Notes under the pieces: generated by a model | Seen by the model: only the letters and a program-made list of their open reading frames with translations | The model's database searches: none | What the model was told of the DNA's origin: nothing | Translations under genes and position numbers: made by a program | In this document: in pieces, positions 10,001 through 17,856 of the stretch | Position numbering within the stretch: position 1 is the stretch's first letter | Layout: each line of letters starts with the position of its first letter | Assembly (NCBI GenBank): GCA_964353015.1 | Contig: CAYGUA010000010.1 | Span: forward strand, 62,001 to 126,000 | Source of the DNA: JAMZMI01 sp964353015 | GTDB taxonomy: Bacteria; Bacteroidota; Bacteroidia; Cytophagales; Cyclobacteriaceae | Length of the DNA stretch: 64,000 bases | Reading direction: 5' to 3'

Positions 10001-12086
10001 TCTCGTTGACGTCATCATAATATTTACCAAGGTTTTTGAATCGCTTGTCTGGCAATCCAAGAATAACCAGATCAGTATCCTTAGACTCTGTATGGATGAT
10101 TTCATTTTCAGAAAGCGGATCTATTTCATTGTTGACAATTCGTATCTCAGCATCAATCCTGTAGTTTTCAGTGATGACATTTGCACTCTTGTAAACAGCT
10201 TCTGCTTCACTATTTTTTGGATTGATAATGAGAAGTCTGATTTTAGCCTTTTTCCAAATAGGTGAGTTAGTAATCTGCCTGATCAGATTTACAGCTAATG
10301 CCAGGTTTCTGCCTGATCCACTCCACCAAATATCTATAGATTGACTTTTGTTAAATCCGCGCAAAGTATCATAGTTCAGAAAAAGCGTATTCATTCTGCT
10401 CTCTGAAAGCGTACCTATCAGGTCAAGAAACTTTTCTTTGTTGGTAGGCTGTTTGCTCCAGCCCATCAACACAGTGTTTGGTTCTACTCCAGAAAAGCCA
10501 TAAACTCTTGCAATCTGATCCATTCCTTCGTACACATCGCGGCAATAAAGTTTTCTTTGGAAGAACCCCATTGCATCCTTGTCGACGGTGAAGTTGGATT
10601 CGGTTTTAGCCAGTATTTTATCATCGCTCTTGATCAACTCAAAAGCAGATAGAATCCCCAATTTGCCCGCTAATGTTTTACCAATTTCGACCATGTGCTG
10701 CCTATTGGTTGGATTTCCACTGAACATAATAATGTTTGGTCGCCAATTTCGGTTGTGGATCTTGTCCTGCATCAGGTTGGTCAGTCCGGTTTTGACCAGA
10801 GAAGCCCACACACCACTCCAGGCATCACCCGAGTCTAGCGTCAATTCTTTTCTTTTTAGATATAAAAAGAGCAATCCCAAAATGACAACTGCACCAATCA
10901 TGGCAACAAAATCAAGCTGGATCATCACCAGAATACAAGCAATGGCTCCAATAAGACTGATCCATCCAGAGACTTTAAATTCTGGTCTAAAGTCAGTACT
11001 TGTCCATCTTTCGAATGCTGCACTTATATTCAAAAATCCATAAGTAGTAATAAAAAAGATAGATACAATACGGGCGATCACGTCTAGTTCTCCAATGAGA
11101 ATCCCTGCTTCTGCGATCACAAAAGTTAGAAGTAGGGCGTTGCGAGGTTCGTTTGTTGGACCAAATCCTGCAGCAAAAAATTTGGGACTGATTCGATCTG
11201 CCGCTGTTGCCTGAAGAATCCTTGGCGCACCAAGAATACTTCCCAGAGCAGAAGACAAAGTTGCTCCCCAAATGCCGGCAATGACCAGCTCAGGGATCCA
11301 TGAAATGTTTAACAGAATTTGTGAATCGCTGGCAAGCGCATCACTATTGACAGTAAAAGCGAAGAAAAACGCCAATCCAATGTATACCACAAAACCAACC
11401 GCAATCGCCATGATTGAGCCACCGGGAATAGATTTTTTAGGATCTTTCAGATCTCCAGACATGGATACTCCTGCTTCAAATCCAGTAACTGCCGGAAAAA
11501 AAATCCCGAACAATACCATGAGCGGAATTGTGGATTGAGGGTTGGAAAAAATGGGTGCCTCTGGTGTATATTCATGATTTCCCATGAATATGGATATCAA
11601 TGACAATAAAATTGCCACCATGATGAAATACTGGGTTTTGATGGCCAGCGATGTGCTTATGAACGTCAATGTGGTGACAGCAAGCAAAACGATCGATCCT
11701 GTGAGACGGATATTATTGATGTCGTTTGTAAATCCCCAATACCCAAGAAAACTTTCAGAAAAACCAATCAGATATAAACTCACACTAAATGATAACCCAA
11801 CAAAAAGTGCAAGACCTAGTGTGCCGCCAATAGGTAGTCCAAGACTTCTGGATATCATGTAATACGTGCCGCCGGCTTCTACCTTGCGATCTGTTGCAAT
11901 GGATGAAACACTCAAACCTGTGGTAACTGAAATGATGTGCGCCACGATGATGATCCCTATAGTAGCCCAAAGTCCTGCTTCACCTACTATCATAGGTAGC
12001 CGCAGGTACATGATTACACCGAGTATGGTTAAAATCGATGGGACAAAAACGCCCCCAAACGTTCCGAATTTATTGCTCTTAGCCAT
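7023..12086 (-). CDS. SLC12-type cation-chloride cotransporter fused to coiled coil and P-loop ATPase
   Basis: A 1687-residue multidomain protein. Residues 1 to about 415 form an APC-fold permease with around 12 helices; the start (GTFGGVFVPSILTILGVIMYLR, with VEAGGTYYMISRSLG at about 70) is typical of SLC12 Na-K-Cl/K-Cl cotransporters. About 443-715 match the cytosolic SLC12 C-domain, including IDIWWSGSGRNLALAVNLI. About 740-1350 is long helical coiled coil. A P-loop domain follows, with Walker A GERNSGKT near 1396, Walker B SVVIINDLE near 1465 and a winged-helix-like end. Known SLC12 proteins end after the C-domain, so the coil and ATPase are extra. Inference: nucleotide-controlled ion transport at the inner membrane. 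The ion specificity is unknown. It is divergent from the antiporter and overlaps the downstream small gene. Confidence 0.88.
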   Translation of the reverse strand: MAKSNKFGTFGGVFVPSILTILGVIMYLRLPMIVGEAGLWATIGIIIVAHIISVTTGLSVSSIATDRKVEAGGTYYMISRSLGLPIGGTLGLALFVGLSFSVSLYLIGFSESFLGYWGFTNDINNIRLTGSIVLLAVTTLTFISTSLAIKTQYFIMVAILLSLISIFMGNHEYTPEAPIFSNPQSTIPLMVLFGIFFPAVTGFEAGVSMSGDLKDPKKSIPGGSIMAIAVGFVVYIGLAFFFAFTVNSDALASDSQILLNISWIPELVIAGIWGATLSSALGSILGAPRILQATAADRISPKFFAAGFGPTNEPRNALLLTFVIAEAGILIGELDVIARIVSIFFITTYGFLNISAAFERWTSTDFRPEFKVSGWISLIGAIACILVMIQLDFVAMIGAVVILGLLFLYLKRKELTLDSGDAWSGVWASLVKTGLTNLMQDKIHNRNWRPNIIMFSGNPTNRQHMVEIGKTLAGKLGILSAFELIKSDDKILAKTESNFTVDKDAMGFFQRKLYCRDVYEGMDQIARVYGFSGVEPNTVLMGWSKQPTNKEKFLDLIGTLSESRMNTLFLNYDTLRGFNKSQSIDIWWSGSGRNLALAVNLIRQITNSPIWKKAKIRLLIINPKNSEAEAVYKSANVITENYRIDAEIRIVNNEIDPLSENEIIHTESKDTDLVILGLPDKRFKNLGKYYDDVNEILDGIGSTLVINASEDFEEHEVISQTKPKSSQSDLTVTVALPDLPESVHQEIAQDIEKVDLNGQKVLSALFKKSFQQILSDHVDVLSELSENLKSIKSDLGKIKNTPESYKRKKGIDRLKNEVFFKINNLLNEQLKDKILPSEAQKLSDGLNWYVNRLQEDFRLYPKHLKISYDRESFKGSKNDRLGLRLLKGFKRFKHFFAGQPITQKIAYRELARYYQLNNRLVFLKQYLDQFLEERLSVYKKLRNVTAGISNQLEIIDRKIWLDETDWEVTMFDELTILLEEHLADSKKMALIYKGRLNIEFRKNLRLMSRDMELIDVDHIIEKKSRKKKYYAELQEAISNFSSDYEIKIKTMLNMVTLEMAINSTKNRLEAIHESHKQVIRQTLKINFFKDLDVIIKTIGTKNDKSEKLRLEVDFEATLQESFDEHQERMIQLTEEMPESAEVYSIHQDHKQKEVETLAIPVARMAEYYVETLYSSPAEEAFENMIDALKRSIYTAQDVINLAQFNFENLKDGNSDFTQEEITKDCITKLQKEREQVTKHIETYEGFIGEQFDKIFEPLHIMRIEESASEFSSSLRTYQSKQVITGIGNLYERIDLFSQKLVSWIFYSRSEGILLAKSLNKADNPASTSSKLLDLGDQVSPKKDIVGSLPQYYVTLFNGKSSIGKDFWIKRPYEESLFKKAFKRHQLGYAGGILILGERNSGKTAFTRQMTQQMGKKASVYSVFPPMTGTTSNEGLDQALAKATKLKGDSNQILSRLNAGSVVIINDLELFWERTEGGLAVIEGIEKLMDEYAHKILFIVNLNPHAYRLINEMTSLGDHFIEVINMHPFDAEELKELVLRRHQSSRIPFGYGKNIDQLNAIRIASLFNAYFNYSQGNPGTALNGWLAHIKNSSMSGLEIIKPDTPNLSVFEHLNEDWIMLLIQFVLHKRLTKERIMAITNWTEFETETLILAMLRAGVILEKAAGVYHISPFILPFLIKALKEREVLK

Positions 12087-12197
12087 GAAATGGATTAATT
12101 CCTTTTTTGATGCTCAATGATTGTCTTGTCAGCAAAATATGTCATAATTTGTGCGACAATAGACAAATGTAATAATCATATTAAGATACAGGCTTTA

Positions 12198-13457
12198 ATG
12201 GATATTTTAAATGCATACACAGAATCGATTGGAATTTCCCTGATTATTATTGTATCCTATTTTTTTAATTTTATTTCCAGGAAATCCAAAATCCCAAGCG
12301 TTTTGTTGCTTATTGGTTTGGGGGTTGGTTGCAGCCAGATTCTGAAATATTATGAGATCAATTGGGATGCACATATCATGGAAGCATTGGAGCTTCTGGG
12401 AGTAATAGGGCTTATCATGATTGTGTTGGAAGCGGCACTAGACCTGTCGCTGACCAAAGAAAAAAAGCCACTTTTGATCAAATCATTTTTTGTTGCTTTG
12501 CTTGGATTGGGAGGTACGGCCATTGCCATAGCCTATGTGTTCGACTATTTCATCTTTCACGATTTCATCACATCACTTATATATGCGATACCACTTTCTA
12601 TTCTCAGCAGCGCGATAATTATTCCAAGTGTATCATCTTTATTAGGTCATAAGCGCGAATTCATGATCTATGAAAGCACTTTTTCTGACATTTTGGGTAT
12701 CATGTTCTTTTATTTTCTCCTTGGTGGAATAGATGCCTCCGGCACCAAAGAGGTCATTCTGGAGATATCAGGAAGTATCATCATTACCATAGTACTGTCA
12801 TTGGTAATCAGCTATATACTTGTTGTACTCCTTCAAAAATTGAAATCGAAAGTCAAACTTTTTTTCCTCATCTCCATTTTGATATTGCTGTATTCCGTGG
12901 GTAAAATGTTTCACCTTTCTTCACTTCTTATCATTATGGTTTTTGGCTTGGTTCTGAACAATTACAGCTTATTCTTTAGAGGAAAACTTAAAAGTCTAAT
13001 CAAACCCGAATCGCTGGAAGAAATCACAGAAGACTTTCATATGGTGACTATGGAAACTGCTTTTGTGGTGCGTACTTTTTTCTTTGTGATTTTTGGAATG
13101 ACACTTGATTTTTCGGGGATCACTCATTTGCCATCTATTTATTTGGCATTAGGCGTTTTGGGGATCACCTATTTGATTCGTTTTATTTTACTAAAGCTAT
13201 TTATCCGAACCAACATTACACCGCAACTTTGGCTAGCGCCTCGCGGATTGATCACAGTCTTGTTATTCTTCTCGATCCCACTTCAATTTCAAAACGATGC
13301 ATTTAACCCTACAATTTTGCTGATAGTAATTCTTGCCAGCAGCTTCATAATGTCAGGCGGATTGATAGCCAAAACTGAAGATATTGTGGAGGTTGAAGCC
13401 TTATCTTTTGATAGCTGGGATGAGTTGGATGAAGAAATCAAATCATTGAATAAGTGA
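12198..13457 (+). CDS. Sodium/potassium:proton antiporter (CPA family)
   Basis: About 420 residues with 12-13 hydrophobic helices across nearly the whole length, ending in a short acidic tail (DSWDELDEEIKSLNK). The organisation, with LLIGLGVGCSQI in helix 2, GVIGLIMIVLEAALDLS, a helix-breaking SILSSAIIIPSV stretch and a late APRGLITVLLFF segment, fits CPA1/CPA2 cation:proton antiporters. The frame stays open to 12117, but those 27 residues are polar and the ATG at 12198 starts directly before the first helix, so 12198 is preferred. It is divergent from the SLC12 fusion gene and convergent with the MscS gene, placing three ion-transport genes together. Confidence 0.85.
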   Translation: MDILNAYTESIGISLIIIVSYFFNFISRKSKIPSVLLLIGLGVGCSQILKYYEINWDAHIMEALELLGVIGLIMIVLEAALDLSLTKEKKPLLIKSFFVALLGLGGTAIAIAYVFDYFIFHDFITSLIYAIPLSILSSAIIIPSVSSLLGHKREFMIYESTFSDILGIMFFYFLLGGIDASGTKEVILEISGSIIITIVLSLVISYILVVLLQKLKSKVKLFFLISILILLYSVGKMFHLSSLLIIMVFGLVLNNYSLFFRGKLKSLIKPESLEEITEDFHMVTMETAFVVRTFFFVIFGMTLDFSGITHLPSIYLALGVLGITYLIRFILLKLFIRTNITPQLWLAPRGLITVLLFFSIPLQFQNDAFNPTILLIVILASSFIMSGGLIAKTEDIVEVEALSFDSWDELDEEIKSLNK

Positions 13458-13467
13458 AGATCTCCAA

Positions 13468-13495
13468 ACCTTAATAATGACCTAAATATTAAGGT
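13468..13495. terminator. Hairpin between convergent antiporter and mscS genes
   Basis: Perfect 9-bp inverted repeat ACCTTAATA (13468-13476) / TATTAAGGT (13487-13495) with a 10-base loop in the 49-base gap between convergent genes. It is AT-rich and lacks a clean T-run on either side, so termination is plausible but weakly supported. Confidence 0.4.
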
Positions 13496-13506
13496 AAATA
13501 TTGTTT

Positions 13507-14466
13507 CTAAGCTTTAATCAGATTTTCTTCCAGAAGCTTTTTAATCACAATTTCTGTCATCTCGGATTTGAATTTGAATTCATCCCGAATATCAAAGACA
13601 TATGCTTTCATTTTCATTTTGATCACAGACTGTCTGTCTTTGAACTCGTTAAAAAACAGAATCACGATTGGTTTATTTAAGTAAACATATTTCGAAACCT
13701 GAGCAGCCTGAGTAGCAATATCCCGGGCTTTGGCAGTATCCACATCAATGGGTAAATAGATTTCAGCGACTACCTGACAATTAGATTCTCCAGAATTAGC
13801 ATTGGAAACTGATTTATTCATCACCTCGCTATTCGGTATTGAAACCAAGCTGTCATCTGCCGTTACGATTCTGGTACACCTCAGTCCAATTTCCACCACT
13901 TCTCCATAATAACTACCAACTTCGATTTTATCTCCTGATTTGAATGGTCGGTCAAATAGAATCATCACCCCACCAAAAATGTTTTTCAAAATATCTTGCG
14001 ATGCAAACCCCACCGCTACGCCAATAGAAGCTGAAAATGCGAGAATTGTAGCAGCCGGGGGAGCAAAAACACCAGCCACGATAATGAAAATCAAAGTGAT
14101 CCATCCTAAGATTTTTACTACTGGAATAAAGCTTTTTATAGTAATTCGATAACGCGTGCTTTTTTCTGCGGAGATTTCAAGTATTCTTGAGATAAACTTG
14201 ATAGTGACATAACCAACTATTAAAAACACAATCGCCCAAAATACTTTTGATAGAGAGATCAGTTCCGAAATCGCTGGGGGTCCGTCTTTAATCCTTAATT
14301 TTTTCGGTTCAGTGTCGGTGTTGGCCTGCGCTGAAATAACTTTATTCAGACTATCTGCAGAAAGTACGAGCACTTTCTGAGCTTTGTTAGCTAGAGAATC
14401 TGTCTGCGCTTCGGCAAACCAATGATCACAAAGAAGTAAGCTGAGAATGAATATCTTTTTCATCAT
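13507..14466 (-). CDS. MscS-family mechanosensitive channel
   Basis: A 319-residue protein with a signal peptide (ending near FAEAQ), a periplasmic linker, three membrane helices at about 72-165, and the MscS pore and beta domains. The pore helix and following beta domain read ASIGVAVGFASQDILKNIFGGVMILFDRPFKSGD, the defining MscS signature. The C-terminal alpha/beta domain ends at LLEENLIKA. MscS channels release ions and solutes on membrane tension. The start ATG shares its A with the stop of the upstream ATPase gene (TAATG at 14464-14468), so it is translationally coupled to that protein. Inference: the two act together. Confidence 0.93.
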   Translation of the reverse strand: MMKKIFILSLLLCDHWFAEAQTDSLANKAQKVLVLSADSLNKVISAQANTDTEPKKLRIKDGPPAISELISLSKVFWAIVFLIVGYVTIKFISRILEISAEKSTRYRITIKSFIPVVKILGWITLIFIIVAGVFAPPAATILAFSASIGVAVGFASQDILKNIFGGVMILFDRPFKSGDKIEVGSYYGEVVEIGLRCTRIVTADDSLVSIPNSEVMNKSVSNANSGESNCQVVAEIYLPIDVDTAKARDIATQAAQVSKYVYLNKPIVILFFNEFKDRQSVIKMKMKAYVFDIRDEFKFKSEMTEIVIKKLLEENLIKA

Positions 14467-15917
14467 TAGTGAATTAAGTTCCTTGATTTTAGGAGGCTGA
14501 TAGTGTCGCGATAGACTATTGAGTTGACCATGTAGATGTCTTTTTTAAGAAAAATAATTCCATCTTCAACCAAGGCAAGAAGCATCAATCGTGCTTCATT
14601 TAAAGTAAGGCTTATTACTTCACTTAACTGTCCGTCACTTAGCCCGTCATGAAGAACCAATGCATGGAGCGCATGCAGTTTAGATGTGGAAAGTACTCTC
14701 AGGAAGTTGAGATTTGGTTTGTTGAAACTACCAATGGTAATGGTGTCCTCATTGATGCTCTTAGTAGATAGCAACCAAAATATCAAAGCCAAACTCACAT
14801 TGCTTTTGGCGAATTCATTTAATCCTTCAAAAAATTCCTCCTTCAGCTCCTGTTGCTGATCAGCGGGGCTTAGCTTCGTGAACTTTTTATCATCTGCCTG
14901 TTCGGCATTTGGTTCAAATCGAATGTTGAATCCGCTAATTCTATTCCGTTTCCAAATGATGTCAATCATTTGACTGCTGGAAAGGTTTCCCATCTCAATC
15001 TTGTAGCTGAAGTATTCTGCGATATTGATGGTTTTGGATAGATATGACCAGGTATAGATGGTGGTAGTCGTCACCCAAAACACATTCTGATTGGTAAGAG
15101 TGATCAATTGAAATAGGCTCTGAAGTGCAGCAAATCCATCCACCTTTCTCAGATAAATATTTTGCAAATCTTCCAGTACGATGACTTTTTTGGGGCCTTC
15201 ATTCAGTATTTGTATAAGCTGATCAAGTGATTCCGGATTTTCTGATTTATTCGAGTTATGAAAAAGTTTAAGAAGTCCTGATTCTGTTGAGATATTCTCC
15301 TTTGCTGCTATTCGAACTACTGAATAGGGCATTTTGGTCACTTTCAAGGCGTAGTTGATGAATGTGGAAAGTCCACCCCATTTTTCGCCCAAAATCACTG
15401 TGGTAGCATATCGGCCTTGATTCCAACTATCAAAAGCTTCTTTGAAATTTTGTAATTCTTTTTCTCTACCGACAAAAAGCTCAAGATCCTTTAATGGTTC
15501 GATCTGATAGAGCCGACGATAAATAAGTGGTAGTCGATCAATGGCAATGTTAGATTCTAATAAAAAATCTGAAACTTCCTTGCTTAGGGAGGGTTTTTTG
15601 GCGGTAAGAATGAATTGATCACTAATCGAGCTTAGTAATTTGAGAGACCAGCTATAACTTGATGATACCTGCTGGACAAAATTATTTTTTTGTGACTTGA
15701 GTCTTTCTTTAAGTACAATCTTTACAGCCTCAGCCTGTTTTGCAGCCTTGGCTTTTGTGATTCTCAGTCGAAGCTCACCCAAATTTTCATTGACGGTGAG
15801 TTCCATGATTTTCTCGCAGAATCGCAACACTATTTCTTCCAGACGCTTGCTGTTTTCCAGCATGGCTGTTTCCAGATTTACGCGATTTTCATTGAGACGA
15901 TTCTTAGCTCGCTTCAA
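14466..15917 (-). CDS. P-loop ATPase-like protein (C-terminal segment of a broken gene)
   Basis: From a TTG at 15917 this gives 483 residues: coiled coil (1 to about 110), the lead-in ELFVGREKELQNF, a nucleotide-binding domain and a winged-helix-like tail. It is a clear paralogue of the ATPase end of the SLC12 fusion: ILGEKWGGLSTF aligns with ILGERNSGKTAF, and VIVLEDLQNIYLR with VIINDLELFWE. The Walker A lysine is replaced by Leu (GGLST), so ATP hydrolysis is doubtful, while Walker B keeps its acids (LEDL). The frame continues upstream of 15917 without a stop for 37 more codons, to a TAA at 16029-16031, and those codons still align with the paralogue. It is therefore probably part of a longer original protein. 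Confidence 0.75.
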   Translation of the reverse strand: MKRAKNRLNENRVNLETAMLENSKRLEEIVLRFCEKIMELTVNENLGELRLRITKAKAAKQAEAVKIVLKERLKSQKNNFVQQVSSSYSWSLKLLSSISDQFILTAKKPSLSKEVSDFLLESNIAIDRLPLIYRRLYQIEPLKDLELFVGREKELQNFKEAFDSWNQGRYATTVILGEKWGGLSTFINYALKVTKMPYSVVRIAAKENISTESGLLKLFHNSNKSENPESLDQLIQILNEGPKKVIVLEDLQNIYLRKVDGFAALQSLFQLITLTNQNVFWVTTTTIYTWSYLSKTINIAEYFSYKIEMGNLSSSQMIDIIWKRNRISGFNIRFEPNAEQADDKKFTKLSPADQQQELKEEFFEGLNEFAKSNVSLALIFWLLSTKSINEDTITIGSFNKPNLNFLRVLSTSKLHALHALVLHDGLSDGQLSEVISLTLNEARLMLLALVEDGIIFLKKDIYMVNSIVYRDTISLLKSRNLIH

Positions 15918-16028
15918 TCCTTCTTTAGCTACGGCCAGACTTTCATCCTCTGATTTGCCCTCATCCTCGATAGATGCTATGGCTGAAGTTAAACTAAAGG
16001 TGATGATGTGATCCAGATCGGTCGAACC

Positions 16029-16472
16029 TTAGGTAGTCTTTTCTAAAGCAGCAAAAAGATCCTTTTTGATCCTTTTTAATTCCTCCTGAAAAGCAGCTAG
16101 CGTTTCAAATGCAATCAATTCATAAGGTGAAATACTTGCCAGTTCATCAGATTTAATAGGCTTATCGTAGTTCGTTGATTTTACGATTACATGTTCGTCA
16201 GAAAGGGCTTCAACATTTTGGCGGATATTCACCTCTAGCTTATTGATCAGATTGGTGATGTCCTGACCAGATAGTTTATCGCACAGTCGTGGAACTAATT
16301 CTTTATCTAAGGTTTTATTGGCCTGATAATTTATTTTTTTAAGCGTTTTTGAAATTGAATCCTGCTTTTTATCAAGGGAATGTTCGGCTTCTGTAATAAA
16401 GTCGCGAATTGCATTTATTTCAGGATCTATTAAATTCGCCCAGTTTTCTAATTTGGCCTGACTGAAAATCTT
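16029..16472 (-). pseudogene. Middle segment of the broken coiled-coil/ATPase gene
   Basis: A stop-to-stop frame of 147 codons with no good start; only the last 67 codons follow a GTG (16232). It overlaps the end of the upstream coding frame between 16420 and 16472 and continues it after a one-base shift: KLENWANLIDPEINAIRD in this frame against RKLGEFNRS and a stop in the other. It ends at a TAA (16029-16031) in the same frame as the ATPase segment downstream. ISPYELIAFETLAAF and the following helix resemble VARMAEYYVETLYSSP of the SLC12 fusion coil. This segment links the two halves of one ancestral gene, 14466-17421. Confidence 0.68.
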
Positions 16473-17421
16473 TCAGTTCTGCCAGGGTTTTGTATTGTAA
16501 AATGTATAAGTCTAAATCAGACCGCCATTCTTCGAAAAGGGCATAAGAGGCATTTTTCCAGTCGCGGTGGTTTTTGCTCCAGTTTGTTTCAGCTATTTCA
16601 AGTTTCTTTTTTACGGGCTTGTCAGAAAGAAGACCGTTTGAAAATTCCAGCGTTCCAGCTCTTTCATAATCCTTTCTGAATTTTTCAGATCTTTTCGTCA
16701 GTATAGCATTCAACTTTTCGTTGATCTCATCTACTGCTTCTTTTTTAAACTTCTCTATTGTAGAAACCAAGTCAGCTTTGGATCTCAGCTTTCCACTTTG
16801 AAGCTCGGTTAATTCATTTTCCCAAATTTTTAGCTCTAAATAAAGTGAATTGATTTTGGAGAAAAAGATGCGAGTTACATCCTGAAGATCTGCGATTAAT
16901 CCGGAATGGAAATGAGTTGTGGCCAAATTCCTGAGAGGAATGGTGTGAGACCAATAAGTAACTTGTGATTTATTTTTTTTGAAAGTATCAGTAACTCGAT
17001 TGAGGTTTTTAGAGAATCCAAATGCCAGTCGTTTATTGGACTTAATAAATCTGATCCATGATGAATCTTCTTCTGCACTTCTAAATCTATCCCAGCTTTG
17101 AGTTTCCGTTATTTTTTCGTTCAACTCGCTGAATATTGAGACAAAAGCATTTGATAATTCTGGATATAATTTTGAAAAATGAGCCAAATCTGGTTTGCTC
17201 CAAACATCATCAATGAGTTGGTGTAGTTCCGATTTATAGTTGGCTTTCGCTAATTCCTGACTTTCTTTTTTTATCCGTTTTTTATGAAAAGAAGCTATCA
17301 AATCTATGATTTGCTTCATTCGGGATACTTCCGTTTCGAGTTGAAGATCTATCAGCTTGACATAATGATTTCTGAGAAGTAGGGAGACCTGATCGGAAAG
17401 AGTTTCTTCTATTTTAGACAT
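16420..17421 (-). CDS. Coiled-coil protein, N-terminal segment of a broken gene
   Basis: A 333-residue, highly charged, mostly helical protein with no membrane segment, beginning at ATG (MSKIEETLSDQVSLLLRNHY). It contains heptad-like stretches and KDF, WENELTEL and WSKNHRDWKN motifs. The last 17 or so residues (SGQIRKLGEFNRS) look like out-of-frame translation of the segment that continues in the next frame. Total length 14466-17421 is 3n+1 bases, which fits a single inserted base. It corresponds to the coiled-coil part (about 740-1100) of the SLC12-ATPase fusion, but without any transporter domain. Taken alone its function is unknown. Confidence 0.62.
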   Translation of the reverse strand: MSKIEETLSDQVSLLLRNHYVKLIDLQLETEVSRMKQIIDLIASFHKKRIKKESQELAKANYKSELHQLIDDVWSKPDLAHFSKLYPELSNAFVSIFSELNEKITETQSWDRFRSAEEDSSWIRFIKSNKRLAFGFSKNLNRVTDTFKKNKSQVTYWSHTIPLRNLATTHFHSGLIADLQDVTRIFFSKINSLYLELKIWENELTELQSGKLRSKADLVSTIEKFKKEAVDEINEKLNAILTKRSEKFRKDYERAGTLEFSNGLLSDKPVKKKLEIAETNWSKNHRDWKNASYALFEEWRSDLDLYILQYKTLAELKDFQSGQIRKLGEFNRS

Positions 17422-17673
17422 TTCAGATAGTATGACTGAGGTAATTTATAAAAGAGGAGCGTAGTAAATGATAACTGAGCATGGTAATTCCTGTTTTATA
17501 AAAGGGTATCAAAAATTCATTTTCCAGATTTTAGAAAAGAAGGGGCTTCTAAAAAAGAGTGAAACGATTTTCGAATTAATAATTGTCATAATTGTTAGTT
17601 CAGCCTAATACGTAAAGTCTAGATGGAAGGTAATACTTCCACAAGTAATTTTTTAAACTGTCATTTTATCCAT
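17422..17673. other. Gene-free stretch between the broken gene and the tRNA repeats
   Basis: I see no credible gene here. A small hairpin (GGAAG...CTTCC, near 17625-17640) is the only structure noted, and it has no T-run. The stretch is AT-rich and probably holds the promoter of the minus-strand coiled-coil gene. Confidence 0.4.
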
Positions 17674-17763
17674 GTTTGAAGTGGGCTAACCAAGAATTGG
17701 ATGCGCCCGACTAGGGGTGCCCGACTAGGGGTGTCCGACTAGGATTGGATTTAAAGTTTAGGA
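17674..17763 (-). repeat. Degenerate tRNA-Arg 3'-half copy C with tandem 14-mers
   Basis: Read on the minus strand, it begins with the anticodon-to-variable-loop sequence of the intact tRNA (CCTAAACTTTA). The T arm is then interrupted by three tandem units of about 14 bases whose plus-strand form is TGCCCGACTAGGGG (17702-17717, 17718-17731 and 17732-17744). It ends with a mutated acceptor end (CCAATTCTTGGTTAGCCCAC). No intact terminator hairpin follows this copy. Confidence 0.75.
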
Positions 17764-17765
17764 AT

Positions 17766-17797
17766 AAAAAAACCCTTACAAGTTATTGCAAGGGTTT
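17766..17797 (-). terminator. Terminator copy B, duplicated with the tRNA 3' half
   Basis: Stem AAACCCTT (17770-17777) / AAGGGTTT (17790-17797), with an A-tract at 17766-17772 that is a T-run on the minus strand. It is nearly identical to the terminator directly after the intact tRNA-Arg. Confidence 0.8.
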
Positions 17798-17799
17798 GA

Positions 17800-17856
17800 T
17801 GTGGTCTCACCAAGAATCGAATGTGTCCGACTAGGATTGGATCTAAAGTATAGGAA
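17800..17856 (-). repeat. tRNA-Arg 3'-half copy B with 15-base insertion
   Basis: The minus strand carries the tRNA-Arg sequence from the anticodon region (CCTATACTTTAGATCCAA) to the acceptor end (TTCGATTCTTGGTGAGACCA). In place of one base of the T arm there is a 15-base insert, whose plus-strand form is TGTGTCCGACTAGGA. It lacks the 5' half and cannot fold as a tRNA. The plus-strand open frame that crosses this area is chance. Confidence 0.78.

Noticed and set aside
10579..11043. 154-codon open frame opposite the SLC12 fusion gene
   Set aside because: It is antisense to conserved transporter and C-domain sequence, so it is a chance frame.
12117..12197. Earlier ATG of the antiporter gene at 12117
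   Set aside because: The added 27 residues are polar with a run of K, C and N, and they separate the promoter region from the first helix. The ATG at 12198 fits the family better.
16420..16472. Programmed ribosomal frameshift joining the coiled-coil frames
   Set aside because: The needed shift is +1, no convincing slippery site or stimulatory structure is visible, and a second disruption (TAA at 16029) follows downstream. Decay or sequence error is simpler.
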